Source of the DNA: Cryomorphaceae bacterium BACL11 MAG-121001-bin54
Lineage (GTDB): Bacteria > Bacteroidota > Bacteroidia > Flavobacteriales > BACL11
NCBI GenBank assembly: GCA_905182255.1
Contig: CAJJAH010000001.1
Coordinates: forward strand, 248,001 to 312,000
Direction of reading: 5' to 3'
DNA: 64,000 nucleotides
This document shows, one piece after another, positions 1 through 8,562 of the stretch. Below the pieces are notes generated by a model. It ran no database searches. It was not told the origin of the DNA and saw nothing but the letters and a program-made list of their open reading frames with translations. Position 1 is the stretch's first letter. Each line of letters begins with the position of its first letter. A program made the translations under genes and the position numbers.

Positions 1-2
1 AA

Positions 3-89
3 GTAAATTATAAAATTATGGAGATTGTAAAAATACACAATAGTGATTTTGCATTCCCTAGCACAACAGTTTACCTACAAAAAAACTAG
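3..89 (+). CDS. 3' end of a CDS truncated by the window edge; tail VNYKIMEIVKIHNSDFAFPSTTVYLQKN resembles the C-terminus of MscS-family mechanosensitive channels
   Basis: Open frame from position 3 to TAG at 87-89; 'FAFPS.T.YL' ending is typical of MscS proteins. Confidence 0.6.
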   Translation, partial: VNYKIMEIVKIHNSDFAFPSTTVYLQKN

Positions 90-116
90 ACATTAAAAAA
101 CCCAATAGAAGAAAAT

Positions 117-1406
117 ATGATCACAACACTAATGATTATTGTATTCGTTTTAGGATACATGGCAATTGCCTTAGAGCATTCAATTAAAGTTGATAAAGCA
201 GCTTCCGCATTAATTATTGGAGGGCTTACTTGGGCTCTTTACGCTTTTACAGGTACTGATGTGCACCACATGAACGAGCATTTAGGGCACCACTTAGTAG
301 ATATTGCTGAAATTTTATTCTTCCTTTTAGGAGCAATGACCATTGTAGAATTGATTGATGCTCATGAAGGGTTTTCAATTATTACAGATAAAATTACTAC
401 TAACAAGAAGGTCGCTTTAATGTGGATTTTAAGCATTATCACTTTCTTTTTCTCCGCTGCTCTAGATAACTTGACAACTGCAATTGTTATGTCGGCTTTA
501 CTTACAAAACTGATTAAGGACAAAGAAAATTTATGGATGTTTGCAGGTATGGTAATACTATCCGCTAATGCGGGAGGAGCCTGGTCCCCAATTGGTGATA
601 TTACAACTATTATGCTTTGGATTGGAGGGCAAGTTACAGCAAGTAATATCATTACTTCTATATTTTTACCTTCAGTAGTATGTGCACTTGTACCTTTAAT
701 TTATTTAACGTTTAAACTTAAAGGGGAAGTAACAAGGCCGCTAAAAGTAGAAAGCAAAGAACATTATACCGATCCAACTTCATCATTTGAAAGAAATTTA
801 GTGTTTTACATGGGGGTAGCTGGTTTACTATTTGTACCAATCTTTAAAACTATTACTCACTTACCTCCTTATGTTGGAATATTATTATCATTAGGAGTAC
901 TTTGGTTAGTTACTGAAATCTTACATAGAAGTAAAAACCATGAACAAAAATCTCAACTCTCGGTTATTGGAGTAATGAAAAAAATAGATGTTCCAACAAT
1001 ATTTTTCTTTTTAGGGATTTTATTAGCAGTAGCAGCCTTGCAGTCAGCAGGGCAATTGGATATTGTAGCTAATTTCTTAGACAAAACATTTAATGGAGAT
1101 ATTTATATCATCAACATGATAATTGGGCTTCTTTCTTCAATTGTGGATAATGTACCTTTAGTAGCTGGAGCTATGGGAATGTATGAAATTAAACCCGTAG
1201 GTGACTTTGCTATTGACGGAAAGTTCTGGGAATTTTTAGCTTACTGTGCAGGTACAGGAGGATCCGTTTTAATTATTGGTTCTGCTGCAGGAGTTGCTGT
1301 TATGGGGATTCTGAAAATTGACTTCATATGGTACTTAAAAAATATTTCTTTATTAGCATTAATGGGGTATTTAGCTGGAGCAGCCACTTACATATTTATG
1401 CAATAA
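117..1406 (+). CDS. nhaD: NhaD-type Na+/H+ antiporter
   Basis: 429 aa multi-TM protein with 'ALDNLTTAIVMSALL' and 'NAGGAWSPIGDITTIMLW' motifs of the NhaD/ArsB superfamily. Confidence 0.88.
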   Translation: MITTLMIIVFVLGYMAIALEHSIKVDKAASALIIGGLTWALYAFTGTDVHHMNEHLGHHLVDIAEILFFLLGAMTIVELIDAHEGFSIITDKITTNKKVALMWILSIITFFFSAALDNLTTAIVMSALLTKLIKDKENLWMFAGMVILSANAGGAWSPIGDITTIMLWIGGQVTASNIITSIFLPSVVCALVPLIYLTFKLKGEVTRPLKVESKEHYTDPTSSFERNLVFYMGVAGLLFVPIFKTITHLPPYVGILLSLGVLWLVTEILHRSKNHEQKSQLSVIGVMKKIDVPTIFFFLGILLAVAALQSAGQLDIVANFLDKTFNGDIYIINMIIGLLSSIVDNVPLVAGAMGMYEIKPVGDFAIDGKFWEFLAYCAGTGGSVLIIGSAAGVAVMGILKIDFIWYLKNISLLALMGYLAGAATYIFMQ

Positions 1407-1431
1407 AAATTAACTTTAGCGTTTAATAACT

Positions 1432-2130
1432 ATGAATACAATTTTATTACAAATCCCACTATCTACTGACAGCTTAAATACTCCAGTAATTACCGAAAAA
1501 ACTTTATCTATTATTGACTTAATTACTTCAGGAGGGATTGGAGGAAACTTAGTAATGGGAACTCTAGGATTACTTTCTATTTTTGCAATTTATATTTTAA
1601 TTGAGCGTTTCTCGGCTATTAGAAAGGCAAGTATTGAAGATGACGCATTTCTAAAAAGCATACAGAATTTTGTTGAAGCAAAAGACATTGAAGCTGCAAA
1701 AACTTTATGTCGTAATACAGATAGCCCTATTTCAAGAATGATCGAAAAAGGAGTAAACAGAATTAATAAACCTATGACTGATATTTCAGCTGCTATTGAA
1801 AATCAAGGCAAGCTTGAAGTATTTAAAATGGAAAATAATTTAGCTAACCTAGCTACTATTTCAGGAGCTGCCCCAATGATTGGGTTTCTAGGAACTGTGA
1901 TTGGAATGATTGTTGCTTTCCACGAAATGGCAAGTGCTGGAGGTAACATTGATGTAGAAATGCTTTCCAAAGGCATTTACACTGCAATGACAACTACAGT
2001 AGCTGGTTTAATAGTTGGAATTATAGCCTTTATTGCTTACAACTACTTAGTATCCAAAGTGGATAAAGTAGTCTTTATGCTAGAAGCAAAAACAACTGAA
2101 TTTTTGGACCTTTTACACCACAATGAATAA
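1432..2130 (+). CDS. exbB: MotA/TolQ/ExbB proton channel family protein
   Basis: 232 aa; 'LATISGAAPMIGFLGTVIGMI..F..MA' and 'GIYTAMTTTVAGLIVGI' signatures; precedes ExbD and TonB-like ORFs. Confidence 0.9.
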   Translation: MNTILLQIPLSTDSLNTPVITEKTLSIIDLITSGGIGGNLVMGTLGLLSIFAIYILIERFSAIRKASIEDDAFLKSIQNFVEAKDIEAAKTLCRNTDSPISRMIEKGVNRINKPMTDISAAIENQGKLEVFKMENNLANLATISGAAPMIGFLGTVIGMIVAFHEMASAGGNIDVEMLSKGIYTAMTTTVAGLIVGIIAFIAYNYLVSKVDKVVFMLEAKTTEFLDLLHHNE

Positions 2131-2522
2131 TGGGATTAAGAAGTAGAAATAAAGTAAGTGCAAATTTTAACATGTCCTCCATGACGGATATTGTTTTTCT
2201 ATTACTTATATTTTTTATGCTTACCTCTACACTAGTTAGCCCTAATGCCTTAAAGTTACTTTTACCAAGCAGTAAAGCAAAAACATTAGAAAAACAAACT
2301 ATCTCTATTTCAATAACTAAGGATATTGATTTCTATATTAATGAAAATAAAGTTATCGCTGCAAGTATTGAGCAAGAACTAAAACTACTCATTAATAACG
2401 AAAAAGAGCCTGCAATTATCTTACATACCGATAAAACAGTTGCTATCGAACATGTAGTGAAAATAATGGATATTGCTTATAGAAACAAATACAAAATAGT
2501 ACTAGCAACATCTCCTAATTAG
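2130..2522 (+). CDS. exbD: ExbD/TolR family biopolymer transport protein
   Basis: 130 aa; 'FNMSSMTDIVFLLLIFFMLTS' N-terminal TM with conserved Asp; overlaps exbB stop. Confidence 0.92.
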   Translation: MGLRSRNKVSANFNMSSMTDIVFLLLIFFMLTSTLVSPNALKLLLPSSKAKTLEKQTISISITKDIDFYINENKVIAASIEQELKLLINNEKEPAIILHTDKTVAIEHVVKIMDIAYRNKYKIVLATSPN

Positions 2523-2523
2523 T

Positions 2524-3303
2524 ATGACAGCTTCTGAAAAAAAAAGCAAACGCAAAGGAGTTATTGGAACAATTCTGTTTCATACTTTGCTTATGCTTGC
2601 CTTTCTTTTTATGGGATTAAAATACCAAGATCCACCACCTACTGAAGAAGGAATAAGTATTAATTTTGGTTTTAATGAAGAAGGCATTGGAGAAGTTGAT
2701 CCTGAAAGTACTGAAGAATTAACTGAAATAGTTGAAGAAAAAATTATTGAACAACAAATAGAAAGTACAGAAGAAATTGTCACCCAATCTTTAATTGAAA
2801 AAACAGTAGTTGAAAAAACAGAAAAAAAGAAAAAGGTTATCAAAAAAGAAGAATCGAAGGAAGAGGTAATTGAAGAAAAAAAACCTGAAGTAAACAAAAA
2901 AGCGCTTTACTCTGGAAGTAAAAAAACTAAGACTAGTTCAGAAGGAAAGAAAAAAGGAGAAGGAAACCAAGGATCAATAGAAGGAAATCAGAATTCAAAA
3001 GTATATGAAGGAGGTGGAATTGGAAAAAATGGAACTGCTTATCAGCTAGGTGGTAGGAAAGTAGAATTTAAAGCAAAACCAATATATAATCTACAAGTAG
3101 AAGGAAAGGTTGTGGTTATAATTACAGTTGACCGATTGGGAAATGTGATTAATGCAATTCCTGGAGTAAAAGGTTCAACAACGCTAAATAAAAAATTGTT
3201 ACAAAGAGCTAAAACGGCCGCCCTTAAAACTAAGTTTGATCCCAAACAAACCGCACCAACTAATCAACAAGGAAAAATTGTTTATTTTTTTAGTTTAAAT
3301 TAA
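2524..3303 (+). CDS. TonB-like energy transducer (low-complexity E/K-rich linker, C-terminal TonB domain)
   Basis: N-terminal TM, E/K-rich central region, C-terminal 'GKVVVIITVDRLGNVINAIPG...'; exbBD neighbours. Confidence 0.85.
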   Translation: MTASEKKSKRKGVIGTILFHTLLMLAFLFMGLKYQDPPPTEEGISINFGFNEEGIGEVDPESTEELTEIVEEKIIEQQIESTEEIVTQSLIEKTVVEKTEKKKKVIKKEESKEEVIEEKKPEVNKKALYSGSKKTKTSSEGKKKGEGNQGSIEGNQNSKVYEGGGIGKNGTAYQLGGRKVEFKAKPIYNLQVEGKVVVIITVDRLGNVINAIPGVKGSTTLNKKLLQRAKTAALKTKFDPKQTAPTNQQGKIVYFFSLN

Positions 3304-4514
3304 TGAACTATACTCAAACGCTTAACTATTTATTCAGCCGTTTACCGATGTATCAAAGAATAGGCGAAGCGGCTTATAAAGCTGATATTGGAAATATAGT
3401 TACCGCATTAAAGCATTTAAAAAATCCACATACACAATTTAAAAGTGTCCATATTGCGGGTACAAATGGAAAAGGTTCAACTGCTCATATGATTGCATCT
3501 ATAATGCAGGAATCAGGAATAAAGGTTGGGCTTTACACCTCCCCTCATCTTAAAGATTTCAGAGAAAGAATTAAGATAAATGGAGTGATGATTACTCAAA
3601 AACAGGTAGTTAAATTTGTTGAGGAAAATCAATTATTTTTTAAGAAAATGGAACTCTCATTTTTTGAATTTACAGTAGCTATGGCTTTTAATTATTTTGC
3701 AAAACAAAAAGTGGATATTGCTATAATCGAAACAGGTTTAGGCGGCAGGCTAGACAGCACAAATATTATCCATCCTGAACTAGCAATAATTACAAACATA
3801 AGTTTAGACCACACCAATCTATTGGGAGATACTATTGAAAAGATTGCAATTGAAAAGGCTGGTATTATTAAAAACAAAACTCCATTAGTAATTGGGAGAA
3901 GGCAAAAAGAAACAATCTCTATTTTCGAAAATACTTGCAAAGAAAAAAATTCAAATCTCATTTATGCTAGTCACAAAAATAGATATGAAAGTGATTTAAA
4001 AGGGGAATATCAAAAAGAGAACATCAATACTGTAATAGAAGCGATAAAGCAATTACAAAAAAAAGAATGGGTAATAACTGATGATAATATTAGGCATGGT
4101 TTACTAAAAACAGTAGCCAATACTAAACTATTAGGAAGGTGGCAAAGCTTAAGTAGAAATCCTCAAATAATTTGCGATACTGCACACAATGAAGATGGAA
4201 TTAAAGAAATAGCAAAACAATTAAGAAACTTAAAATACAAACAGCTTCATATTGTTTTTGGCACAGTAAATGATAAAAATTTAGACACCATTCTATCTTA
4301 CTTACCAAAAGATGCAAAATATTATTTCTGTAATGCGAATATTGTAAGAGCGATGAATGCAGAAGATTTAAAACAAAAAGCAGATAAATACAAACTTAAA
4401 GGAAAAACATTTCCTAGTGTGAGAGAAGCACTTAGATGCGCAAAAGAAGATGCGCATGCAGCTGATTTGATCTTTGTTGGAGGCAGTACATTTGTCGTTG
4501 CTGAAGTTGTTTAA
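3303..4514 (+). CDS. folC: Bifunctional folylpolyglutamate synthase/dihydrofolate synthase
   Basis: 403 aa; 'VHIAGTNGKGSTAHMIASIMQESGIKVGLYTSPHL' P-loop and 'IETGLGGRLDSTN' motifs. Confidence 0.93.
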   Translation: MNYTQTLNYLFSRLPMYQRIGEAAYKADIGNIVTALKHLKNPHTQFKSVHIAGTNGKGSTAHMIASIMQESGIKVGLYTSPHLKDFRERIKINGVMITQKQVVKFVEENQLFFKKMELSFFEFTVAMAFNYFAKQKVDIAIIETGLGGRLDSTNIIHPELAIITNISLDHTNLLGDTIEKIAIEKAGIIKNKTPLVIGRRQKETISIFENTCKEKNSNLIYASHKNRYESDLKGEYQKENINTVIEAIKQLQKKEWVITDDNIRHGLLKTVANTKLLGRWQSLSRNPQIICDTAHNEDGIKEIAKQLRNLKYKQLHIVFGTVNDKNLDTILSYLPKDAKYYFCNANIVRAMNAEDLKQKADKYKLKGKTFPSVREALRCAKEDAHAADLIFVGGSTFVVAEVV

Positions 4515-4572
4515 ATAAATTTAAAAAGACTTGCTCGTAATAAGAAATCGTATATATTTGCAATCAAATTTA

Positions 4573-4647
4573 GGGCGATTAACTCAGTTGGTTCAGAGTG
4601 CCTCCTTTACACGGAGGAAGTCGGGGGTTCGAGTCCCTCATTGCCCA
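4573..4647 (+). tRNA. tRNA-Val(TAC); CCA encoded at 4648-4650
   Basis: Acceptor GGGCGAT/ATTGCCC, anticodon arm CCTCC-TTTACAC-GGAGG (anticodon TAC), T-loop GGGGG-TTCGAGT-CCCTC. Confidence 0.95.
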
Positions 4648-4655
4648 CCAAAAAT

Positions 4656-4682
4656 AAACCCACTCATTTGAGTGGGTTTTTA
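4656..4682. terminator. Terminator-like hairpin AAACCCACTC-ATTT-GAGTGGGTTTTT directly behind tRNA-Val
   Basis: Perfect inverted repeat followed by a T-tract; near-identical hairpins recur at about 10235, 11123, 12130 and 13188. Confidence 0.85.
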
Positions 4683-4683
4683 T

Positions 4684-4800
4684 TTATTCAAGAATCATTT
4701 TCTTCTCCACTCTTCCATCATCATAGATGTAAAAGAGAGGCGTTATCTTTCTGTATGGAGTTTCTTGTCCAAACACATAAGAAATATATTTTTATATTTC
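4684..4800 (-). pseudogene. Orphan T9SS type A C-terminal tail (remnant of a secreted-protein gene)
   Basis: Minus-strand translation ...ISYVFGQETPYRKITPLFYIYDDGRVEKKMILE*, closely matching the tails of ORFs 11150-11422 and 13212-14240; no start codon or body upstream, an in-frame stop truncates it. Confidence 0.75.
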
Positions 4801-4819
4801 AATTTTTATTCCGATTATT

Positions 4820-5641
4820 TTATTTTTTTTGAGTAATAATAGGTTTACCATTTAATGCTTGAACTAGAGTTGTTGTTGCTAAAATTCCGTAAAATATTGA
4901 AATAATAATTGTTGCTTTTGTACTTTTAAAAAAATAGAATGAAAGCAATGGTAGTAACTGTAAGGCATGCATACCTATAAAGTGAGAAACTCTTAAATCG
5001 CCTACAGTTTTACTCCAACCTATAATCCACCAATTCGAGTTATCATTTACGGCACCAACGCTATGACTCATCTGAGAACTCATTAAACCTCCTTCAAATG
5101 AAAAAACAACAAAAATTAATATCCCTAAACGAATGGACCAAACATAATAGCTTGGTAAATTTGGAAAGGACTGTGTAAAAAAGAGGACCCCAATATAAGC
5201 AGTATAAAGCGTAACAATGACAGCCGCTAAGCCCATTAACGAATATAATACAGAATAAAGTGGTGTATTAAAGTTAAAATGTGATAATTGTCCTTTTGAT
5301 GCTTGAAATGCGATATAGATAAGTTCAAAACCAAACAAAATAATAACCACCCAATTAAATGGTACTACATTAAAATTTGGCAAATAATGACAGTACCAAA
5401 GCATTGTCCAAGAAAATAATGCTATTGAAACAGAAAACTTAAAGGGTTTAAACCAAGCGTTTACTCCGTGAACTTGGATAATAGTAAATTTAGTTAAAAC
5501 AATAAATATTATTGATAGAGAGAAACAAAACAAACCGAAATAAAACAAGTATTCGTTCCGAATTTTTAACTCCTTAATAAAACTTAATATTCCTTCAAAC
5601 ATTAACTTATTATTTTTTGTAAATCGTAAATTTTGGTACAA
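4820..5641 (-). CDS. Integral membrane protein of unknown function
   Basis: 273 aa, multiple hydrophobic segments; overlaps the next minus-strand ORF. Confidence 0.65.
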   Translation of the reverse strand: MYQNLRFTKNNKLMFEGILSFIKELKIRNEYLFYFGLFCFSLSIIFIVLTKFTIIQVHGVNAWFKPFKFSVSIALFSWTMLWYCHYLPNFNVVPFNWVVIILFGFELIYIAFQASKGQLSHFNFNTPLYSVLYSLMGLAAVIVTLYTAYIGVLFFTQSFPNLPSYYVWSIRLGILIFVVFSFEGGLMSSQMSHSVGAVNDNSNWWIIGWSKTVGDLRVSHFIGMHALQLLPLLSFYFFKSTKATIIISIFYGILATTTLVQALNGKPIITQKK

Positions 5642-6308
5642 AGTAATTTAAGCAATAAAGCATTCCTGCGTATGTAAAAATGAGAGTAGGCATATTGGTA
5701 TTAAATCCTAAATCAAAATCTGGAATACTAAATAACTCTCTAAAAGATTTTGTTGCAATCAGTAGCATGAAAATGATTCCATAAGCAAAGACAGAAATAA
5801 TTGCAATTCTATTTTTTGTAGTTCTAATAATTCCTTTTTTCGTTTCTTCTGCAAAGAAATACCATAAAGCGCCAATACTAAATAAGGCTTCTATTAATAT
5901 GGCTAAATAAGGATTAGAAGCATACAATCCAAGACCGGCTTCCATTGTGTCTGCCCCAAAAATGTGGTGAGTATGACCTGAAAAGAAATCTAAAACAAAA
6001 TGGATTGAAACTAAAACTACACTTACTAAGCCTATTTTGGTGCTTTTGAATAGAAGTTTCCCAAGTACGAAAACAATTGCCAACCAAAATAATTGAGGTA
6101 ACAAATCGTGGCTGTACAACATATCTACTACCATATTACTTAAAGTAGCATCAAAGGCATCACTTGGACTGGTTGATTCAAGTCCTAAATAATGAAAAAG
6201 AAACCACAAGAAATCTTGTAATTGTGATATAATTAGAAAATAAAGTAACCCACCTTTTGGGAATTTTTGTTTTGCTATTAATGCGGTTGTAAAATGTCCT
6301 GCTAACAT
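5610..6308 (-). CDS. Integral membrane protein of unknown function
   Basis: 232 aa, multi-TM, 'GHFTTALIAKQKFPKGGLLYFLIISQLQDFLWFLFH'; divergent from an HxlR regulator. Confidence 0.65.
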   Translation of the reverse strand: MLAGHFTTALIAKQKFPKGGLLYFLIISQLQDFLWFLFHYLGLESTSPSDAFDATLSNMVVDMLYSHDLLPQLFWLAIVFVLGKLLFKSTKIGLVSVVLVSIHFVLDFFSGHTHHIFGADTMEAGLGLYASNPYLAILIEALFSIGALWYFFAEETKKGIIRTTKNRIAIISVFAYGIIFMLLIATKSFRELFSIPDFDLGFNTNMPTLIFTYAGMLYCLNYFVPKFTIYKK

Positions 6309-6382
6309 AATTTTTGTAATATTGTTATTAATTGAAAGTAAAAATACACATTACTATCGAATTAATAGTAATAATATAAAAA

Positions 6383-6802
6383 ATGATGATGAAATTTCGT
6401 TCTGGCTGCCCAATCTCTTCTACACTTGATGTTGTAGGCGATAAATGGTCTTTGTTAATTATTAGAGATATGCTCATTAAACATAAAAAAACTTTCAAAG
6501 AAATTTCTGATTCAGATGAAAGAATTGCTCCTAGCATCTTATCTGCTAGATTAAAATTATTAGCATCTTGTAAACTGATTTTCAAAACAAAAGCACCAAA
6601 TAACAAAAAAGAAAATATTTATTTGTTAACGGAAAAAGGGATTCGTTTAACCCCTATAATTATTGAATTTAGTCTTTGGGGGGATTCCAATATGCGAGAA
6701 TTTAATCAAATAGATATCATTGACGGACTCAAGGCCGATAAATCAGTTATCATCAAAACAATACAAGATAACTATAAAAGTCTGCTTGTTAAATTCAGAT
6801 AG
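6383..6802 (+). CDS. HxlR/MarR-like winged-helix transcriptional regulator
   Basis: 139 aa; 'GCPISSTLDVVGDKWSLLIIRDML....TFKEI..S...IAPSILSARLKLL' is the HxlR signature. Confidence 0.92.
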   Translation: MMMKFRSGCPISSTLDVVGDKWSLLIIRDMLIKHKKTFKEISDSDERIAPSILSARLKLLASCKLIFKTKAPNNKKENIYLLTEKGIRLTPIIIEFSLWGDSNMREFNQIDIIDGLKADKSVIIKTIQDNYKSLLVKFR

Positions 6803-6934
6803 TAGTTTTCAATGAAGCTTATTAGATTTGGACTTCATACTATTAAAAATATCTGAACTTTCTTTGATAAAGCAAATATAAATACAAAGCAAAAACTACC
6901 CTATCTAAACTCTTCTTCTAAAACTTATTATTAA

Positions 6935-8449
6935 TTATTCAATAACTATTTTAGCATAAAGCAAACTATTATCAAGCTTAATGACTACGATATATGCTCC
7001 GCTCAACATTTCTTCAGTATTTATTTGGTGTTGTTTAGGTGTACTACTCTCATAAATAAGTTGACCCGAAAGATTAAAAACTTTAACCTTTTCAATCGTA
7101 TTTAATGGTATTATTGGATCAATAAAAAATACCCCAGAATTAGGGTTAGGATAAACTAATCCTTCGGTTAGTTGCGTCTGAAAATTATTAATTCCAATTA
7201 GGGGGCTCATGTTTAATATTACACGAACTTTATTGTCAGAACCCAAGAAGCAAATATCGTCTAATCCGTTATTGTCAAAATCTTCAAAAAGCATACCTCT
7301 ACCAGTTTCAGTGCTACAATCTGCCCCTAATGGAATCGCTTGAAGCTGATGGGAATTATTTATATTGAATGGATCAAACGCAATTACAAGGGAGTCGAGA
7401 TCACTGCCATTGGATTGAACGAATACAATATCTGTATTTGAGTCTAAGTCCATATCGTGTGAGTACATAAAGCCTCCATAAAAATAATCCGATATAATAT
7501 GCCTTATTTCCGGTGACGAATTATTAGCATTAGAAGACAGATCAAATAATACAGGAGGTCCTGATGAATTGAAAACATCGAGCTTCTCGAAAGATCTATT
7601 ATATGCTATGACATCATCAGAACCATCTTGATTTACATCCACTAATAGTTTATGGTCTCGAAGTTGGCCCAATGGATTATTCCATCCCTCTTGGTAAAAT
7701 TCCATTTCAAATGATTTATTGGCATTTTGTGTGAATAAAGTAAAACCTCTATCAATAGGCATAAAAAAGTCCATTCTACCATCGCCATTCGCATCTCCAT
7801 GTTTTAAATCGAGAGAATAGCCGGTTGAATTCACATCTCCATAGACGTTATGAGTAAATGAATTGTTTGTATTGTCGAATACATGTAGTAGAAGAGGAGC
7901 ATGAGACCCAGAGCATGCAGATACAATGTCTAAATCGCCATCCGCATCATAATCAATAAAAATTGCTTCGTATCCATGAGTAGAGCAACTAAAAAACGTT
8001 GGAGCATCAAATGTCATGAAACCATTAGCATTTCCATCATAAAGATAAAATCCATTATCCCAGAAACTATATACTAGCATATCTACATTTCCATCTACAT
8101 TATAGTCAGCAAAATCTGAGATAGCTAATAGGTTATTTATGCCACCCGTAGCATAATTAATAGAAGTTGCACTTTGTGTAAATGTTCCATCACCATTTCC
8201 AATAAGTATAATTGCATTTGATGCTGGATAAAATTCAAAGGATTGAGGATAGGACATTCCTCCATCTAAAGCAAGGTCTAATATTCCATCTTCATTAAAA
8301 TCATAGGAGAAAGTATTGAGCATTCTTTCGCCAACTTCAACAGTTGTAAATGAAGTTTCAATGGGGTTGGACGCTAAGAATTGCGCAAAACTGTATTGAG
8401 ATATAATGAGGCTTAAAAAAGTAGTTAATAATTTAAGTTTATATTTCAT
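6935..8449 (-). CDS. FG-GAP/VCBS-repeat secreted protein with T9SS type A sorting domain
   Basis: Signal peptide, repeated 'D.N.DG..D' motifs, C-terminal 'VYPNPNSGVFFIDP...GAYIVVIKLDNSLLYAKIVIE'. Confidence 0.88.
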   Translation of the reverse strand: MKYKLKLLTTFLSLIISQYSFAQFLASNPIETSFTTVEVGERMLNTFSYDFNEDGILDLALDGGMSYPQSFEFYPASNAIILIGNGDGTFTQSATSINYATGGINNLLAISDFADYNVDGNVDMLVYSFWDNGFYLYDGNANGFMTFDAPTFFSCSTHGYEAIFIDYDADGDLDIVSACSGSHAPLLLHVFDNTNNSFTHNVYGDVNSTGYSLDLKHGDANGDGRMDFFMPIDRGFTLFTQNANKSFEMEFYQEGWNNPLGQLRDHKLLVDVNQDGSDDVIAYNRSFEKLDVFNSSGPPVLFDLSSNANNSSPEIRHIISDYFYGGFMYSHDMDLDSNTDIVFVQSNGSDLDSLVIAFDPFNINNSHQLQAIPLGADCSTETGRGMLFEDFDNNGLDDICFLGSDNKVRVILNMSPLIGINNFQTQLTEGLVYPNPNSGVFFIDPIIPLNTIEKVKVFNLSGQLIYESSTPKQHQINTEEMLSGAYIVVIKLDNSLLYAKIVIE

Positions 8450-8466
8450 GTTTAATGTTTAATGTT

Positions 8467-8550
8467 AATTTATACTTACACATCCGAAGCAATTTATCTC
8501 GATAAAAAAGTTCGAAATAAGGACCGAGAGGTCCACTCAAATTAGTGGGG
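8467..8550 (+). repeat. Dispersed composite repeat, copy A (GGACC-GAGA-GGTCC hairpin; flanks FAS1 gene)
   Basis: AATTTATACTTACACATCCGAAGCAATTTATCTCGATAAAAAAGTTCGAAATAAGGACCGAGAGGTCCACTCAAATTAGTGGGG. Confidence 0.85.
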
Positions 8551-8562
8551 TATTATAAATTT

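Noticed and set aside
2580-2897. 105-aa minus-strand ORF opposite the TonB-like gene
   Set aside because: Ser/Phe-rich translation is the antisense of the E/K-rich linker; shadow ORF.
4641-4832. 63-aa plus-strand ORF beginning inside tRNA-Val
   Set aside because: It overlaps the tRNA 3' end, the terminator hairpin and the antisense of the orphan T9SS tail; no independent coding evidence.
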